Shown: positions 25,542 through 37,526 of the stretch, piece by piece | Layout: each line of letters opens with the position of its first letter | How positions within the stretch are numbered: position 1 is the first letter of the stretch | From: Vigna angularis | Taxonomy: Eukaryota; Streptophyta; Magnoliopsida; Fabales; Fabaceae | NCBI RefSeq assembly: GCF_016808095.1 | Contig: NC_068972.1 | Location: forward strand, 7,868,001 to 7,932,000 | Direction of reading: 5' to 3' | DNA length: 64,000 bases | Position numbers and translations under genes: made by a program | Notes under the pieces: generated by a model | What the model was told of the DNA's origin: nothing | The model's input: the letters and a program-made list of their open reading frames with translations, nothing else | The model's database searches: none

Positions 25542-25912
25542 CTCATATAATTAAATATGACCTACAATAAATATTAAAATTTAAAAATTTATTAAATTAC
25601 AAATAAAAAATTCAAAAACACTCTCTAATAAAAAATCCATATAACCTAAATATTATTAAAAATTCATATAACCTAAATACACTCCCTAATCACTCCGTAA
25701 TGACTAACCATAATCCATGAAAAAAAAAATTAAAATAAATAATCATAACATAAAACAATAAATTTAAATTAAAAATAATAACATAATAACAAAAACATAA
25801 AAAAAAATAAAAAAACATGTAAAAAAAAGGAAAAAGGATTGCAGGAATTTAACTAAAAAAAATAAACAAAAAAAAACCATGCATAAAAAAAATTAAAATT
25901 ACATATCACTAA

Positions 25913-26294
25913 CCGCACTTCAAAGTGCGGCTACAAAATGAAAAACGCACTTCGAAGTACGGCGGCTACAAAATGATAAACGCACTTCGAAGTGCGGCGC
26001 GGTTACCAGATTCACTAGACCTCACTGTCTTCTTCCTCTCTCGCTCACGCTCACATATATAAATCTCCCAAAACCTAAACACTATGACCACCACCCCACC
26101 CCAGCATTGTACTAATATAATTAAAAAAACATTAAATAAAAAATTTGCATCAAACAAACAAGAAAAAATTAAACAAAAGCATGCAAAAAAAAAAATAAAA
26201 AAAACATATATCACAACGTACTTCAAAGTGCGGCACCCTAAATTAAAAACACACTTCGAAGTGCGGCGGAGTCTTTCCACACCTCGAAGTGCGG
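25913..26294. repeat. Palindromic CGCACTTCGAAGTGCG array, right subterminal region of the MULE
   Basis: Perfect or near-perfect palindromes at 25913-25930, 25946-25962, 25981-25997, 26217-26233 and 26251-26266, plus a half copy at 26282-26294. The half-site GAAGTGCGG also occurs in the left subterminal array. The array lies upstream of the transposase start codon, so it could be a transposase binding site, a promoter element or both. Confidence 0.85.
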
Positions 26295-26616
26295 TTGCGT
26301 ACCTTCGCCGGCGCAGAGTCTTCTTCCTCTTCCTCCTGCTGCTGTATCTCCAAATCTTACAATCCAGTAACCATAAATTACTTGCTTGCTATTACTTGCT
26401 ACAGTAAAAAAACCATGAACAGTGCACGCACCTAAGGCAACTCAGGGTTTATAAAGAAGGAATATTTTTGTGCTTGTGGTTGGGAGTTAGAAAAATTGTT
26501 GGGGGTTAAAAAAATTTTAATTTATTAATTACCGTTTTGACTTTTAATTAAATGAAGGGTAAATAGATAAATTTGGGGGTGCAGGATGAGGTGAGGGAGG
26601 TGTAGGAAGATTCACT

Positions 26617-26627
26617 CTTTTATGAAA
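26617..26627. repeat. Right target-site duplication of the MULE
   Basis: CTTTTATGAAA, identical to 21501-21511. Confidence 0.85.
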
Positions 26628-29600
26628 TGATGATACATTTTATGTTTTTTTATACTGGTTTTTTAATTATTTAAAAATGTTTACCGTATTTTCCTATATA
26701 TAAAAACATCCTCGTAAACGTTACAGAAGTAGGCTGTCCCGGCAATTTCACGGTTTGTACCGTTTTTTGTCAAACTTTTGTAATAATGAGAAAACGAAGA
26801 ATAATATCATAAATTGTACTAAAAAAAACTTAAATAATAGAGGTAAAAATACTATCATAATGAAAAAGTCAAAGGCCTTGCATTATTGTTTATTTTATTC
26901 TATCTCGTGATTCTATATGTATAATATTATTTTGTGATACTCCAATAAGCATAAGTTATTCATGCGCAGTGTTACATCACATTATATTATATTTTATATA
27001 TAATGATTTTCTTTGTTTTCTTTTCCAGCACATATTAGTTACGTCTTTCTATGATTTTGATAAAATAATAATAATTTTAATTATTTGAACTGAAGTTTAA
27101 GGCAATGAGGTTTAACAACTTCAGATTATGTTAATGTGTGTTGTGTACGTTAATTTCTATTGTTTCAACAATAAAAATTGTGATTTTTCCACTAGTGAAA
27201 AACACTTATTTCTAAATGATCTCTCTTTTTAATGTTTAAATTCTCTATATTTTATCCTTCCTATTTCAAGAATTCCTGTTATTTATATATTTTCTTCCTT
27301 TTTCACGCAACAGTTATTCAACCCATGATTGAGTTATTACTGTAACTACATTTGTGTCTTAAAACATTAATGTAGGAAGTGATGCTAATGAATAAGTCAG
27401 TTACACAATATATCGTTTCCCATTCAACTGGCAGGTAAAAGGTCCCACTTCAGCTTTCCAACAACTAACAAGACTGATCATAATGATTTAATGATTTAAA
27501 AAATATATTTTAACACACATAAATTTCTTATATTTATTTGATATTATTATTATTTTTTAAAATATACATAAAAGTTTATTTTTTATAATCATTTTAGTAT
27601 ATCATTACTCTTAATTATTCCTTACCCTCGTATCGATAGGCTGATTGCACATGCCCATAAACATTACGTAAGTGACAAATACTTTATCTCTTCGAGATAG
27701 AATCATTAGCCCCTAATTCAAACATACATCAACGATGAAAATGCTGAACAAAAAGTGAAATGTTTATCTCGTCTTAAAGAGAGGTACAAACCAAAAATTA
27801 AAAGAAAAAGTTTGATTTTTTGGAATGAATATTTGTTTAGAGAAGAGTTTTATGATTTTTTACGATTCGTCGTCATTAAAAGTGCAAACTTTATTTTAGC
27901 AGGTTCGTACTTTGGGCTAATGACGAATGCAACATTCGATAGCAGGCTGTCATTTTGAGTTATCACGCTTCGGAAATCCATAACCCTATCGTCAAAGCCG
28001 TACCAATATTTTAAAAAGTAATAACATCAATTCAACAAAATAATAATGTACATTATCACGAACCACAACCACCAAGTTTCATGTCATCTCATGTTCACTC
28101 ACCCTTTCTTTTCTTATTTTCAAATCATAAAACAACAAAATAATACTCTGTATTCAAATGAAAATAATATTTTGTCCAAATAACGAAGCAAGCAAGTAAC
28201 AAAAGCCATATTGACTTCTTCACAACTGTTTCTAAATAACTTTGACGTGCAAACTTAAGGGCATTAAAAAAACTTTGTATGCTAAAAAAATGTCAATGGT
28301 AATAATGGTTTTTAAGATGTAATAGACACAAATATATATTAGAAGTTTAATGATTTATTTTTACTTTTAAAGAGGAGAAAGGAAACTCATGAAATCATGT
28401 ATATTTCGCCTACCTCCTTTATTCTAGTTATGTTGAACTAGTGTTAGGTTTCGTTGAGATACTTTTTCATTATTATTATTATAGATTTTATTATTATTAT
28501 TATAGATTGATTGATGAGTTTTTATTATGTCTCCTTCCAAGTTCAGGTTTAGTTTCTCTTACTATAGCTGAGAGTCGGTCGATTGGGTACAACTGTACTC
28601 TGAGGCATATGGATCGACCAGTCGAGATATGGAGAAGGCCCTCGTAGCCGTTCAGTCATGACAACAGTTGAACAGAGTTAAAACGCAATCAATACGGTAA
28701 TGGTTATTAATGACTGGTTAAAACATGTATTAATGACCATTAAGAGATAAATTAATTGGTCAGATTCTTATAAACTCTATAAATTGAGATTTAATTTCGA
28801 GGTAATGTGTACGCTTTCATAATCACATTACTTTATACCTTCAGATAAAAATTCTAACTTTAACCTCTCCCAAATCGATCGATCACCCGGAGCATAGTGG
28901 AGAAAATACGTTTGTCCAGACAGAAGAGTTGAGCAGAGTCATCCTCGTCCCATTCAAAAGAAACAATATCTTTCCATACAAAAATTTATAAATATTTTTA
29001 ACCCAACCTAATTTAAACCAGTAGTGGCCACATTTACAAATATAATGAACCCATGTTAACAACTCTACTAGAAATATATATCAACAACTATATATTAATA
29101 TAACATAGTGATAACAGAATTGCAAGTTAACATAATACATTATTAGTGCAAACTTATAATATACGCTTACACTAATTGCTTAACTTTTGTGAAATAAATG
29201 CTATATTAATGAAAGAGATTTAACATCTAATGATTAGCTATAACATTATTGTAACCATGCGAAAAGAAATTGAATAGAAAGTAGTGTAATTAAACTTGAA
29301 CTTTTTGACTTATTATGTATATTGATACTATTGGGGGAATTAGTGATTAATGTGGGTAGACGCAATTTATAAAAGAAATAAAAAAAAAAGAAGGGAACGG
29401 TTGATGGTTAGGTTAGGGTACAGCTGTGGAGAAATGTGGGTTGACTTGATGATTGAAGTAAATACATGGAAGTATATAAGTGCTGTGATGTGGGTCACTT
29501 GGCAATCATAGCTGTGCTGTGATAGCTTTCATTTTTCTACATTTTGCTGAAATAATAATGATGGTCATTGGTCTTCCTTAGCGTGCGCAACTTGCCACCA

Positions 29601-32230
29601 CGTTCCAATCCCAGTTCTGACTTCCATCATCTTTTGCATTCCATGAATCATTCTGCAGACAAAGGGATTGCAAATACATTATTCTATGAACCACAAGCTA
29701 ACTCATCAACAAACAACAATGCCAAACTTCATTTATCTGCCATAGCCTTTCATCACTATTTACATCAACATTACTTCTACAGCCCTTTTAAGGTAACTCT
29801 CAAAGTTTTGCTACAAAGATTTTTCATATACAGATAATATTTACTGGTCTCATCCTATTATTAATACAACTTATACCATTTATAGTTAAACTTATTAATT
29901 TTCTTTTAAGTTTATTATTCTTATTTTGTAATATATGGTGATGAATGTTTGACAATAGTACTAATCGATATTGTAGTAACAAAATATCATCTCTGAAATT
30001 GAATGAATTAAGTACTAAATTACCAATTCACGTAATTTTGAGCAATAAAAGATATCAAATGAAATGATGAACATAAATAAGTGATGGAAATTCAAATAAT
30101 ATATGATGATGTCCGTGTTCCAATCACATCCCAAATGTTCACCATCTTTTCCACTAATTCCCCTTTTTAGGAGAATAGTTACTCCCTCTAAGTAACCGTT
30201 CTTCATGTATCTATTTTTTAAATCTCTTTAAATCTACATAACATGAGAGGTTAGTAATTACCCTGAAAAATTTCATGACTCATGGAAAAATTCACAATTT
30301 GCTTATGCTATCGTCTTTGGTTTCAATTTCACTTTCCTAAAGTAAATTCACAAGTTGTGGAAAAAGTCACAACTCAATTGTGGAACTCTGGTTTGCATTC
30401 TATTTCTCTCTGAACAAAAACATCAATTCTTATATAGTTGTGATTTTAACACTTAAAAATACCCATTTACAAGAAAAACACAAAACTCAAATGTATGATT
30501 CGAAACAAAAATAATACATGATGAAATCATTCAACTAATACAATCATGTATACAAATTATCTAAATTAAGATATAATGCAATTAAATTTTATTCACCCAT
30601 CGCATTATAGATTTGTTTATTTAGTAAATATAGAATCTATTCCAATACATTCTTTCTCTATAATAAGACATACACATTTAAATATAAAATTAGATATTAA
30701 TAAATAGTCTAATAATTCAATAATAAATAATATGATAAGTTTAACTAATAAAAACTTTTATATTAGAACTTTTTATTTAACTCCATTTCTTAGTGTAGGA
30801 AACTAACATTAGTTAACAACTTTTTTTCATTTATTTTTGAAGGCCGGATCTTCAAACACAACACACCGAAAAAAAAAAACAGGGCATAAAAGATTCATTT
30901 TAGCTATATCTTGAACGAAATTTTTAGCCAAAGTTTTATTGGTTGAGAGTGCAAATATCCCTTGCAAATTAATTTCTTTAAAATGTTTGGCAATGTAAAA
31001 CTAACATCTTTTGCAAAAGTGTCACAAATTATTTGATGAAATGTTAAGTGCCCCACTTCCACTAGATTGAATGTGTTAGTGGTTATGGAACTGAAATAGT
31101 AAAAAAAGCAAAAGGTTTAGGCTTTTTGAGATGGAGGGCATGTGGAGACATTAAGTTTGTTCGTCGCATGATTCCAACAATCACAAACATTTGCCAATTC
31201 TTACTCTTTTCATGATTTCCCGGGATTTGCACCATTCTTCCTGCATTCATATAAATTCATACAATTTTAATTTAAGTATTAAATTTAAAATGTTGACTAT
31301 ATAATAATAATAGTAACTATCATAAAAAATGTCACTTATATTAGTTTTTTATCCTACTGGAATGAAATTACCCATTTTAAAACGTAATTGTATTCTGTGA
31401 TGCACTTGGCCGTTTAATAGAATATAGACGAGAAGAGTTTCGTTCTTCAAACTGTATATTCTAATTTTTTTACAGGATTAAAATAAATAGATTTTGTTTG
31501 TGTGGAATAATTGGTTATTTAAGTTCATAATAGGATTATAGAAAAAGAAAAGGCATAAGCGAACTGAAAAAGAAAACGCACTGACTGTATAAAAAATTAT
31601 AATTTGACACAACAAAAGATAAAATACATTCATTTAAATAAAATATTCTAATTATACATATAAATATATATATAATTTATATTAATATATTAAATCGTGA
31701 AATGATTATATTTAATTGTATTTTTTTATATTATTTTTTAAATTAAGGAGTTATAGTGTATATGACTGGAAATAAATTTAAAAAGCATATAAGTAATATT
31801 TTCTTAATTTATTTTTTGTTGAATTTTTAAAAAAATATCCAAATCAAGAAAGTAAGATGATTTCATTTAGGAAAGTAATATGATAAGTTTCATTTGTTAT
31901 GTAATGTTTGCATAATTTAAAGTTTATCATGTTTTTTGCAAAGGAAATTATAATTTTACTTTGTTTCATAAAGTTAATATTTTTTTTCTATGTATTTATT
32001 TAAAAAAAAATTCATAACAAGTATAATTTGTCCTATGTTTCATGAAATATAATTTTTATTCTATATTTAGTGTGATCTCTCATATTTTATATTCTTTTAT
32101 TTTATTTATTTTCAATAAATTTTAATGTGATAGCAAATGATTGATAGAGTATGGAAGGTTAGCATAATTAATATATCAAATTTCATATTATATATAGTAT
32201 GAAATTATTTAGAAATTATTATAATTTTTT
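26628..32230. other. Intergenic region, no gene recognised
   Basis: AT-rich with scattered ORFs of at most 90 codons, none resembling a known protein. A possible degenerate LTR lies at about 28440-28960 (separate entry). No tRNA or rRNA was seen. Confidence 0.4.
28440..28960 (+). mobile_element. Possible degenerate LTR fragment
   Basis: Higher GC than its surroundings. Short direct and inverted words (GTAATGGTTATTAATGACTGG / TAATGACCATTAAG) precede a TATA-like CTTATAAACTCTATAAATTG and a stretch typical of an LTR R-U5 region (ATCACCCGGAGCATAGTGGAG). No target duplication or internal domain was found; the call rests on composition and layout alone. Confidence 0.3.
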
Positions 32231-33390
32231 AAGAGTATCAACCTATATGGTAAATATCATAGTTTTACAAAATTATCTTTAATTTATTATTATATTTCTT
32301 TTCATGGTGTGTTTACATTTTTATTACATAATTAAGAAAAAAATTAATAAAATAATTAATATAATAATTATAAAAATAAAGATAAAGTTGTAAAGAAAAC
32401 TTGTCAAAAAAAATTAGAAAAAATATTGTCTTTATGAATAATCAAAAGTAGAAATGACTGCATTTTTTATCAGGAATATTTTACTTTAAAAACTAAAATT
32501 AATACAAATTTTAATATTGAATTTTAATTTTATCAAACAAAATTATTTGCAGTTTAAGAGTATCAACCTATATGGTAAATATCATAGTTTTACAAAATTA
32601 TCTTTAATTTATTATTATATTTCTTTTCATGGTGTGTTTACATTTTTATTACATAATTAAGAAAAAAATTAATAAAATAATTAATATAATAATTATAAAA
32701 ATAAAGATAAAGTTGTAAAGTGAACTTATCCAAAAGAATTAGAAAAAGTATTGTCTTTATGAATATCCAAAAGTAGAGACGGCTTGTATCAGGGATATTT
32801 TACTTTAAAAAATTAAAATTAATACAAATTTTAATATTGAATTTTAATTTTATCAAATAAAATTATTTGCAGTTTAAGAGTATCAACCTATATGGTAAAT
32901 ATCATAGTTTTACAAAATTATCTTTAATTTATTATTATATTTCTTTTCATGGTGTCTTTACATTTTTATTATATAATTAAGAAAAAAATTAATAAAATAA
33001 TTAATATAATAATTGTAAAAAATAAAGATAAAGTTGTAAAGAGAACTTGCTAAAAAAATTAGAAAAAATATTGTCTTTATGAATAACCAAAAGTAGAGAT
33101 GGCTGCATTTTTTTTATCAGGGATATTTTATTTTAAAAATTAAAATTAATACAAACTTTAATATTGAATTTTAATTTTATCAAACAATTATTTGCAGTTT
33201 AAGAGTATCAACCTATATGGTAAATATCATAGTTTTACAAAATTATCTTTAATTTATTATTATATTTCTTTCATGGTGTCTTTACATTTTTATTACATAA
33301 TTAAGAACAAAATTAATAAAATAATTAATATAATAATTATAAAAATAAAGATAAAGTTGTAAAGAGAACTTGCCCAAAAGAATTAGAAAA

Positions 33391-33395
33391 AATAG
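33391..33395. repeat. Left 5-bp target duplication (AATAG) of the solo LTR
   Basis: AATAG before the TG end of the LTR matches AATAG at 35862-35866 after its CA end. Removing the insert and one copy restores the tandem-repeat sequence. Confidence 0.85.
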
Positions 33396-34516
33396 TGTCA
33401 GATTCCATTAAAACACACTCAAAAACTCCAAGTAGTAGGATCCATGTGCCAAGAAGAGAGTGAGCGTCTTAGTTAGTGGAAAACAGGTGGCTGTAGGAGA
33501 GTGGTCGTTCGTTTTGGGTGACGGCAGTATTTAAGGCCAAATTTCAAATATTGTACCACTTCTCTGTATGTCTTTCTTCTTCTCCAAACTGCTGAAGCTC
33601 TTTTCTCCTCCTTCTCTCTAAAATATCCTTCTTCTCTCTAAGAAAACCTCACCATTTCTTCTTCCGATCACTTCTCAGGCACCGTTGGAACACTCTCGGC
33701 GTCAAGAGCTTCCATTTAAACCGATCGGTTTGTGATTATGAGCTGGTGAGTTTCCTTCTCTTTAAGCACGTTCGTTCATTCTCACATGCAACTCTCTAGT
33801 TCTGGTCGCCTGATGGGATAGTATAATTCTGAGTGTCCTGGTTTCTCTATTTGGTCCAGTACTCCTAAAACAGGATTGTCGAATGTTAGGTCTTTAGTAG
33901 TGGGGAGTTACATTCTGCCTCGTTGAGCGTTCGGTTACGTATATAGAGGTAAGGGAAGCTTATATAATTTGATTAAATTCTTGGTTGAACGTTGGCATGT
34001 TTGCATGATACGTTGTTTGATTATTTGATGAATATGAGATATGTGTGTACTGCTTGTTTGGACGTGTGGATGGATGAATGATGCATGTTGTGAATTGAGT
34101 TGAGATAGGACTTGATATTCAAACTGTGGTAGTCTGAGTAAAGGTGGTAGTATGGTCGAGAGTTGTTAACGAGCGTTCGGTTCTTCTTGGGAGTACATGG
34201 TCTTACCTGATTCCTCATGCTTTGGGGATAATGTCTGAGAGTCTTTCTGTAATGCTATATAAGATTAGGTAAACTGTGACGAGAGTTCGTATTCAGTGTT
34301 CAGTTTTCCTTTGAGCGTCCGTTTATATTAGGTTCTCTTATACAAGGAATTTCGTTAATAACGATCGTGATAGAATAGTAGATATGTATGAGTGAATGTT
34401 CGGCTTAAGTGTAGTTCTTCTTTAGACTTCCTAAACAGTTTAGTAAATGTGTTATATATATTACTTACGGTCGTAGCCGTTATCGTTCTTTTTCATTCAG
34501 AATAAGTGGTGGCTCA

Positions 34517-34578
<62 letters not shown>

Positions 34579-35861
34579 TTCGTTTTATGTAAGTTTATTA
34601 GTGATCGGTCTTGGACCAAGCGTTCAGTCTCAGTAGCGCTCGTTCCTGTAATCACTTGGTCTTGGACCAGCGCTCGTCCAATAGTGTTCGGTTTCTACAG
34701 TGCTCGATCTTAAACCAAGCGCTGGGTCTTGTTTTCTGTAATATATTATTACTGTGTTTAGAATCAGAGTCTTCATGCAAACTAGATAGCGTTCGTTACT
34801 CCATAGTTTCTCATTAGTATTAGTATTTAGTGTAAATCAATGTTGGTCTTTAAAAGGTGTTCGACCTAGAGTCTTAGTATTTGGCCTAGGCTTTGTGGCG
34901 TCCGGTTTGAACTCTTAGGAGTCTATTTATTGAAATAGATGAGTAGCGCTCAGTCTTGTTAGTTTCTAAGAAGCGTTATACCAGTCATACTTGGGCTATG
35001 ATAAGAACGTATGATCTTATTTCATTTGAATATATGGATGATAAAGTATGAGAGAATTTGAAATGTGATGTGTATGAAATAATTTGGTTATGAACGAGTA
35101 TTTCAGGGAGGAATATCTCAGAACATGGTTATTGATTGGTAAAGTATGAATGTAGGCAAAGCTTAGCGGGCGTTCATCCTGATATTCCATGATTACTCGT
35201 TCTCATGTAGAGAGGAGTAAGTCACGTGTGAGAATGACAGGAGGTCCTAGTACATAAGGTTAACTTGGACGGAACAGATCAACCTCGGGTGGCAGCTGTT
35301 GAGGGTATCCCAGTTACTACATCACTCGGGTGCACAAACGTCGTAGCTACACAGGATTCATACAGTCCGGACAATCCGAGTCATGTGGTCGTTATTTGCA
35401 TGCATGGATGTATGAATTATGATGTGGTCGTTGTTGGTTTTGTTATGAATGTTGTATGTTTTGATTGAATAAATTAAATTATATAAGCTTACCCTGTTTA
35501 TCATTTTTGTCTGTGTTGTGCATCATGTCGTTGTCCTGTTGCAATGATCATCCGTGTGGATGTGAGTAGAAGGAGAAGAGCGGCTGAAAGAAGTATTGGA
35601 AGACGTAACGGAAGTGAAGGCCGAACCTTGACAGCATTCGGTCTGGTGTTGGCTTTCTCTTTTGTAAAGACCGTGCGGTATTAGTGTCTTTTGTAAAAAC
35701 ATTCGGTCTAGTGGTAACTAGCATTAGTTTTTAATTTCCTGATACTATTTAAGGTCGCTCGGCCATAATCGTATATCGTTCTGTGTAGAACTGATCTGTA
35801 TTATTATTAAAATGTGATGACTCTCGTATATGGTTGTACACTGTATTTTTGGGATATTACA
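33396..35861 (+). mobile_element. Solo LTR, 2466 bp
   Basis: Starts TGTCAGATTCC and ends GGGATATTACA, so it has TG...CA termini, is flanked by a perfect 5-bp duplication, and sits inside one unit of a tandem array. No primer binding site, gag or pol is present, so it is a single LTR left by recombination. A TATA-like TATTTAAGG at about 33530 and a pyrimidine-rich leader fit the U3/R boundary. The middle carries many diverged copies of GCGTTCGGT/AGCGCTCG words and a (TA)n tract. Its great length suggests a Ty3/Gypsy element, which is inference. Confidence 0.88.
34521..34574. repeat. (TA)n microsatellite inside the solo LTR
   Basis: Uninterrupted TA dinucleotide run of about 54 bp. Confidence 0.95.
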
Positions 35862-35866
35862 AATAG
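35862..35866. repeat. Right 5-bp target duplication (AATAG) of the solo LTR
   Basis: Matches 33391-33395. Confidence 0.85.
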
Positions 35867-36387
35867 TCTTTATAAATAACCAAAAGTAGAGATGGCTGCA
35901 TTTTTTATCAAGGATATTTTACTTTAAAAATTAAAATTAATACAAATATTATAGGATATTTTACTTTAAAAATTAAAATTAATACAAATTTTAATATTGA
36001 ATTTTAATTTTATCAAACAAAATTATCTGCAGTGTAAGAGTATCAACCTATGTGGTAAATATCATAGTTTTACAAAATTATCTTTAATTTATTATTATAT
36101 TTCTTTTCATGGTGTCTTCACATTTTTATTACATAATTAAGAAAAAAATTAATAAAATATAATTATGAAAATAAAGATAAAGTTGTAAAGAGAAATTGCC
36201 TAAAAGAATTAGAAAAAATATTGTCTTTATGAATAACCAAAAGTAGAGATGATTGGGATATTTTACTTTAAAAATTAAAATTAATACAAATTTTAATATT
36301 GAATTTTAATTTATCAAATAAAATTATTTGCAGTTTAAAATATAAATTTCAAAAGAACACTTTATATATTAATATGATAATGATTTT

Positions 36388-36491
36388 TGTTGGAAGTCTC
36401 GGCTAGAAATGAGACTAAATGATAATATATAAGTGAGGTGCAAACCTCGCCTTTGAATTAGACTTAAAAATTATTTTCTAATATGGTATCA
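36388..36491 (+). mobile_element. Short LTR relic with PBS-like TGGTATCA (TRIM/Copia-like)
   Basis: Begins TGTTGGAAGTCTCGGCTAG, continues ATAAGTGAGGTGCAAACCTC, and ends at TGGTATCA (36484-36491), which resembles the start of the initiator-Met tRNA primer site (TGGTATCAGAGC) found after many plant LTRs. The layout matches short LTRs common in legume genomes. The sequence after TGGTATCA is not a recognisable element interior, so this is a fragment. Confidence 0.6.
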
Positions 36492-37526
36492 AAATTTTTG
36501 TTGGCCTTTTTTTTCTTATTTTACTCCATAAAGCAACATGGTAGGGGATCTCTTCTATCACTATAGTATTTCTACTTTGTCAAACCTAATCTTTCACTTT
36601 CCCATGACGTAAAATAATGATATAATAGAAATATAATTGATGCTTATATTATTATAATTTTTAGCATGAATAATTAAAGTTTATAGGAAGAGCTAGTTAG
36701 TTGAAAGGGGAATAATACCCTAGAATTACTTAACAAAACAAATTACACAATCCCCAAACTTACCAAAAACAAAATGGATGAACTGAATTCATTCTTTAAA
36801 AGGTTTGACTGATATTATGAAATTGGTATTCAACTATTTATCGTATTCGAAACTTTATGAAATTAGTATTCAATTAGTTATGGTATTCGAAACTCTTGAT
36901 ACTGAAACCTCCATAAAAATATTATACCATAGTCAAATTATTAAAGGGATGTAGAAAAAGCCAAAATTGACCACAATCTTTTAAGTCTTGTAAGTCATTA
37001 ATATATAGTACTCATCTTTGATAACAACAAAAACTATAAAATTCTTTCACAATTATAACAAAAAAAAATTTAGTAATAGCAATGAGATAATACAAGAAAG
37101 TTTATCTTATACATTCTGCATATATGTATATCACCTAATAGTGTGTTGCAATTGCAATCATCTCTCTACACAACTAAATCTGAAAAATACCTGCCATATT
37201 CTGTTTATTTTTATAAGCATACAGAGATTTTCCCATTAAAGGTCTTACATACAATGTTAATCACACTGCAGCAATCTTCTTTTTAGTGCAATGAGTGCAG
37301 TGAAGTTTGTAACTTTATGCAAACTAATCCAAACCCTCACTGATAAGCCGACTCAAGTGAATATACCCAATTTACCAACAAGCTTTACATCTTATTCATC
37401 ATATGCTTTACAAAAATCATACAACTGCTTTCTGTAAAATGCTAAGTAAAAAGAAAATGAAAATGAAAAATCCAATATGAAGTTGCAATCGCTACCATTG
37501 TTGTTCCTTCAAATTCAATAAATACT
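36492..37526. other. Intergenic; 3' flank of the 5-phosphatase gene
   Basis: AT-rich. The last ~250 bases (from about 37270) have the mixed composition of a 3'UTR for the minus-strand 5-phosphatase gene. No other gene seen. Confidence 0.4.

Larger units (their letters stand above)
21512..26616. mobile_element. Mutator-like element with plant mobile domain gene and mudrA-type transposase (~5.1 kb)
   Basis: Terminal inverted repeats of ~45 bp: the left reads AGTCATTCTCCCTACACC, the right in reverse complement AGTGAATCTTCCTACACC, and both continue into CTCACC/CTGCACC words. An 11-bp direct duplication flanks the element, within the 9-11 bp range of Mutator-like elements. Inside are, left to right, a 65-bp tandem array, an 83-bp duplication, a plus-strand plant-mobile-domain (MAIN-like) gene, a minus-strand mudrA-type transposase gene, and an array of palindromes. 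The two genes meet tail to tail at an abrupt junction near 23671-23676 where both lose their 3' ends, so this copy has an internal deletion. Insertion was recent enough that the target duplication is still perfect. Confidence 0.9.
32231..36343. repeat. AT-rich ~320-bp tandem array (five copies), interrupted by a solo LTR
   Basis: Copies begin AAGAGTATCAACCTATATGG at 32231, 32556, 32876 and 33201, with the fifth (AAGAGTATCAACCTATGTGG) at 36036; spacings are 325, 320 and 325 bp. Each contains CATAGTTTTACAAAATTATC, TCATGGTGT and CAAAAGTAGAGA. The fourth copy is split by the element at 33396-35861 and resumes at 35867. A ~40-bp internal duplication follows at about 35905-35985. There is no coding capacity. 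Confidence 0.95.

Noticed and set aside
29568..29837. 89-codon plus ORF in an intergenic region
   Set aside because: Does not begin with a convincing start context, has no recognisable motif, and is bounded by AT-rich DNA.
32231..36343. CRISPR-like reading of the regular repeats
   Set aside because: Units are ~320 bp, contiguous and AT-rich in a plant genome; no short repeats with unique spacers and no cas genes.
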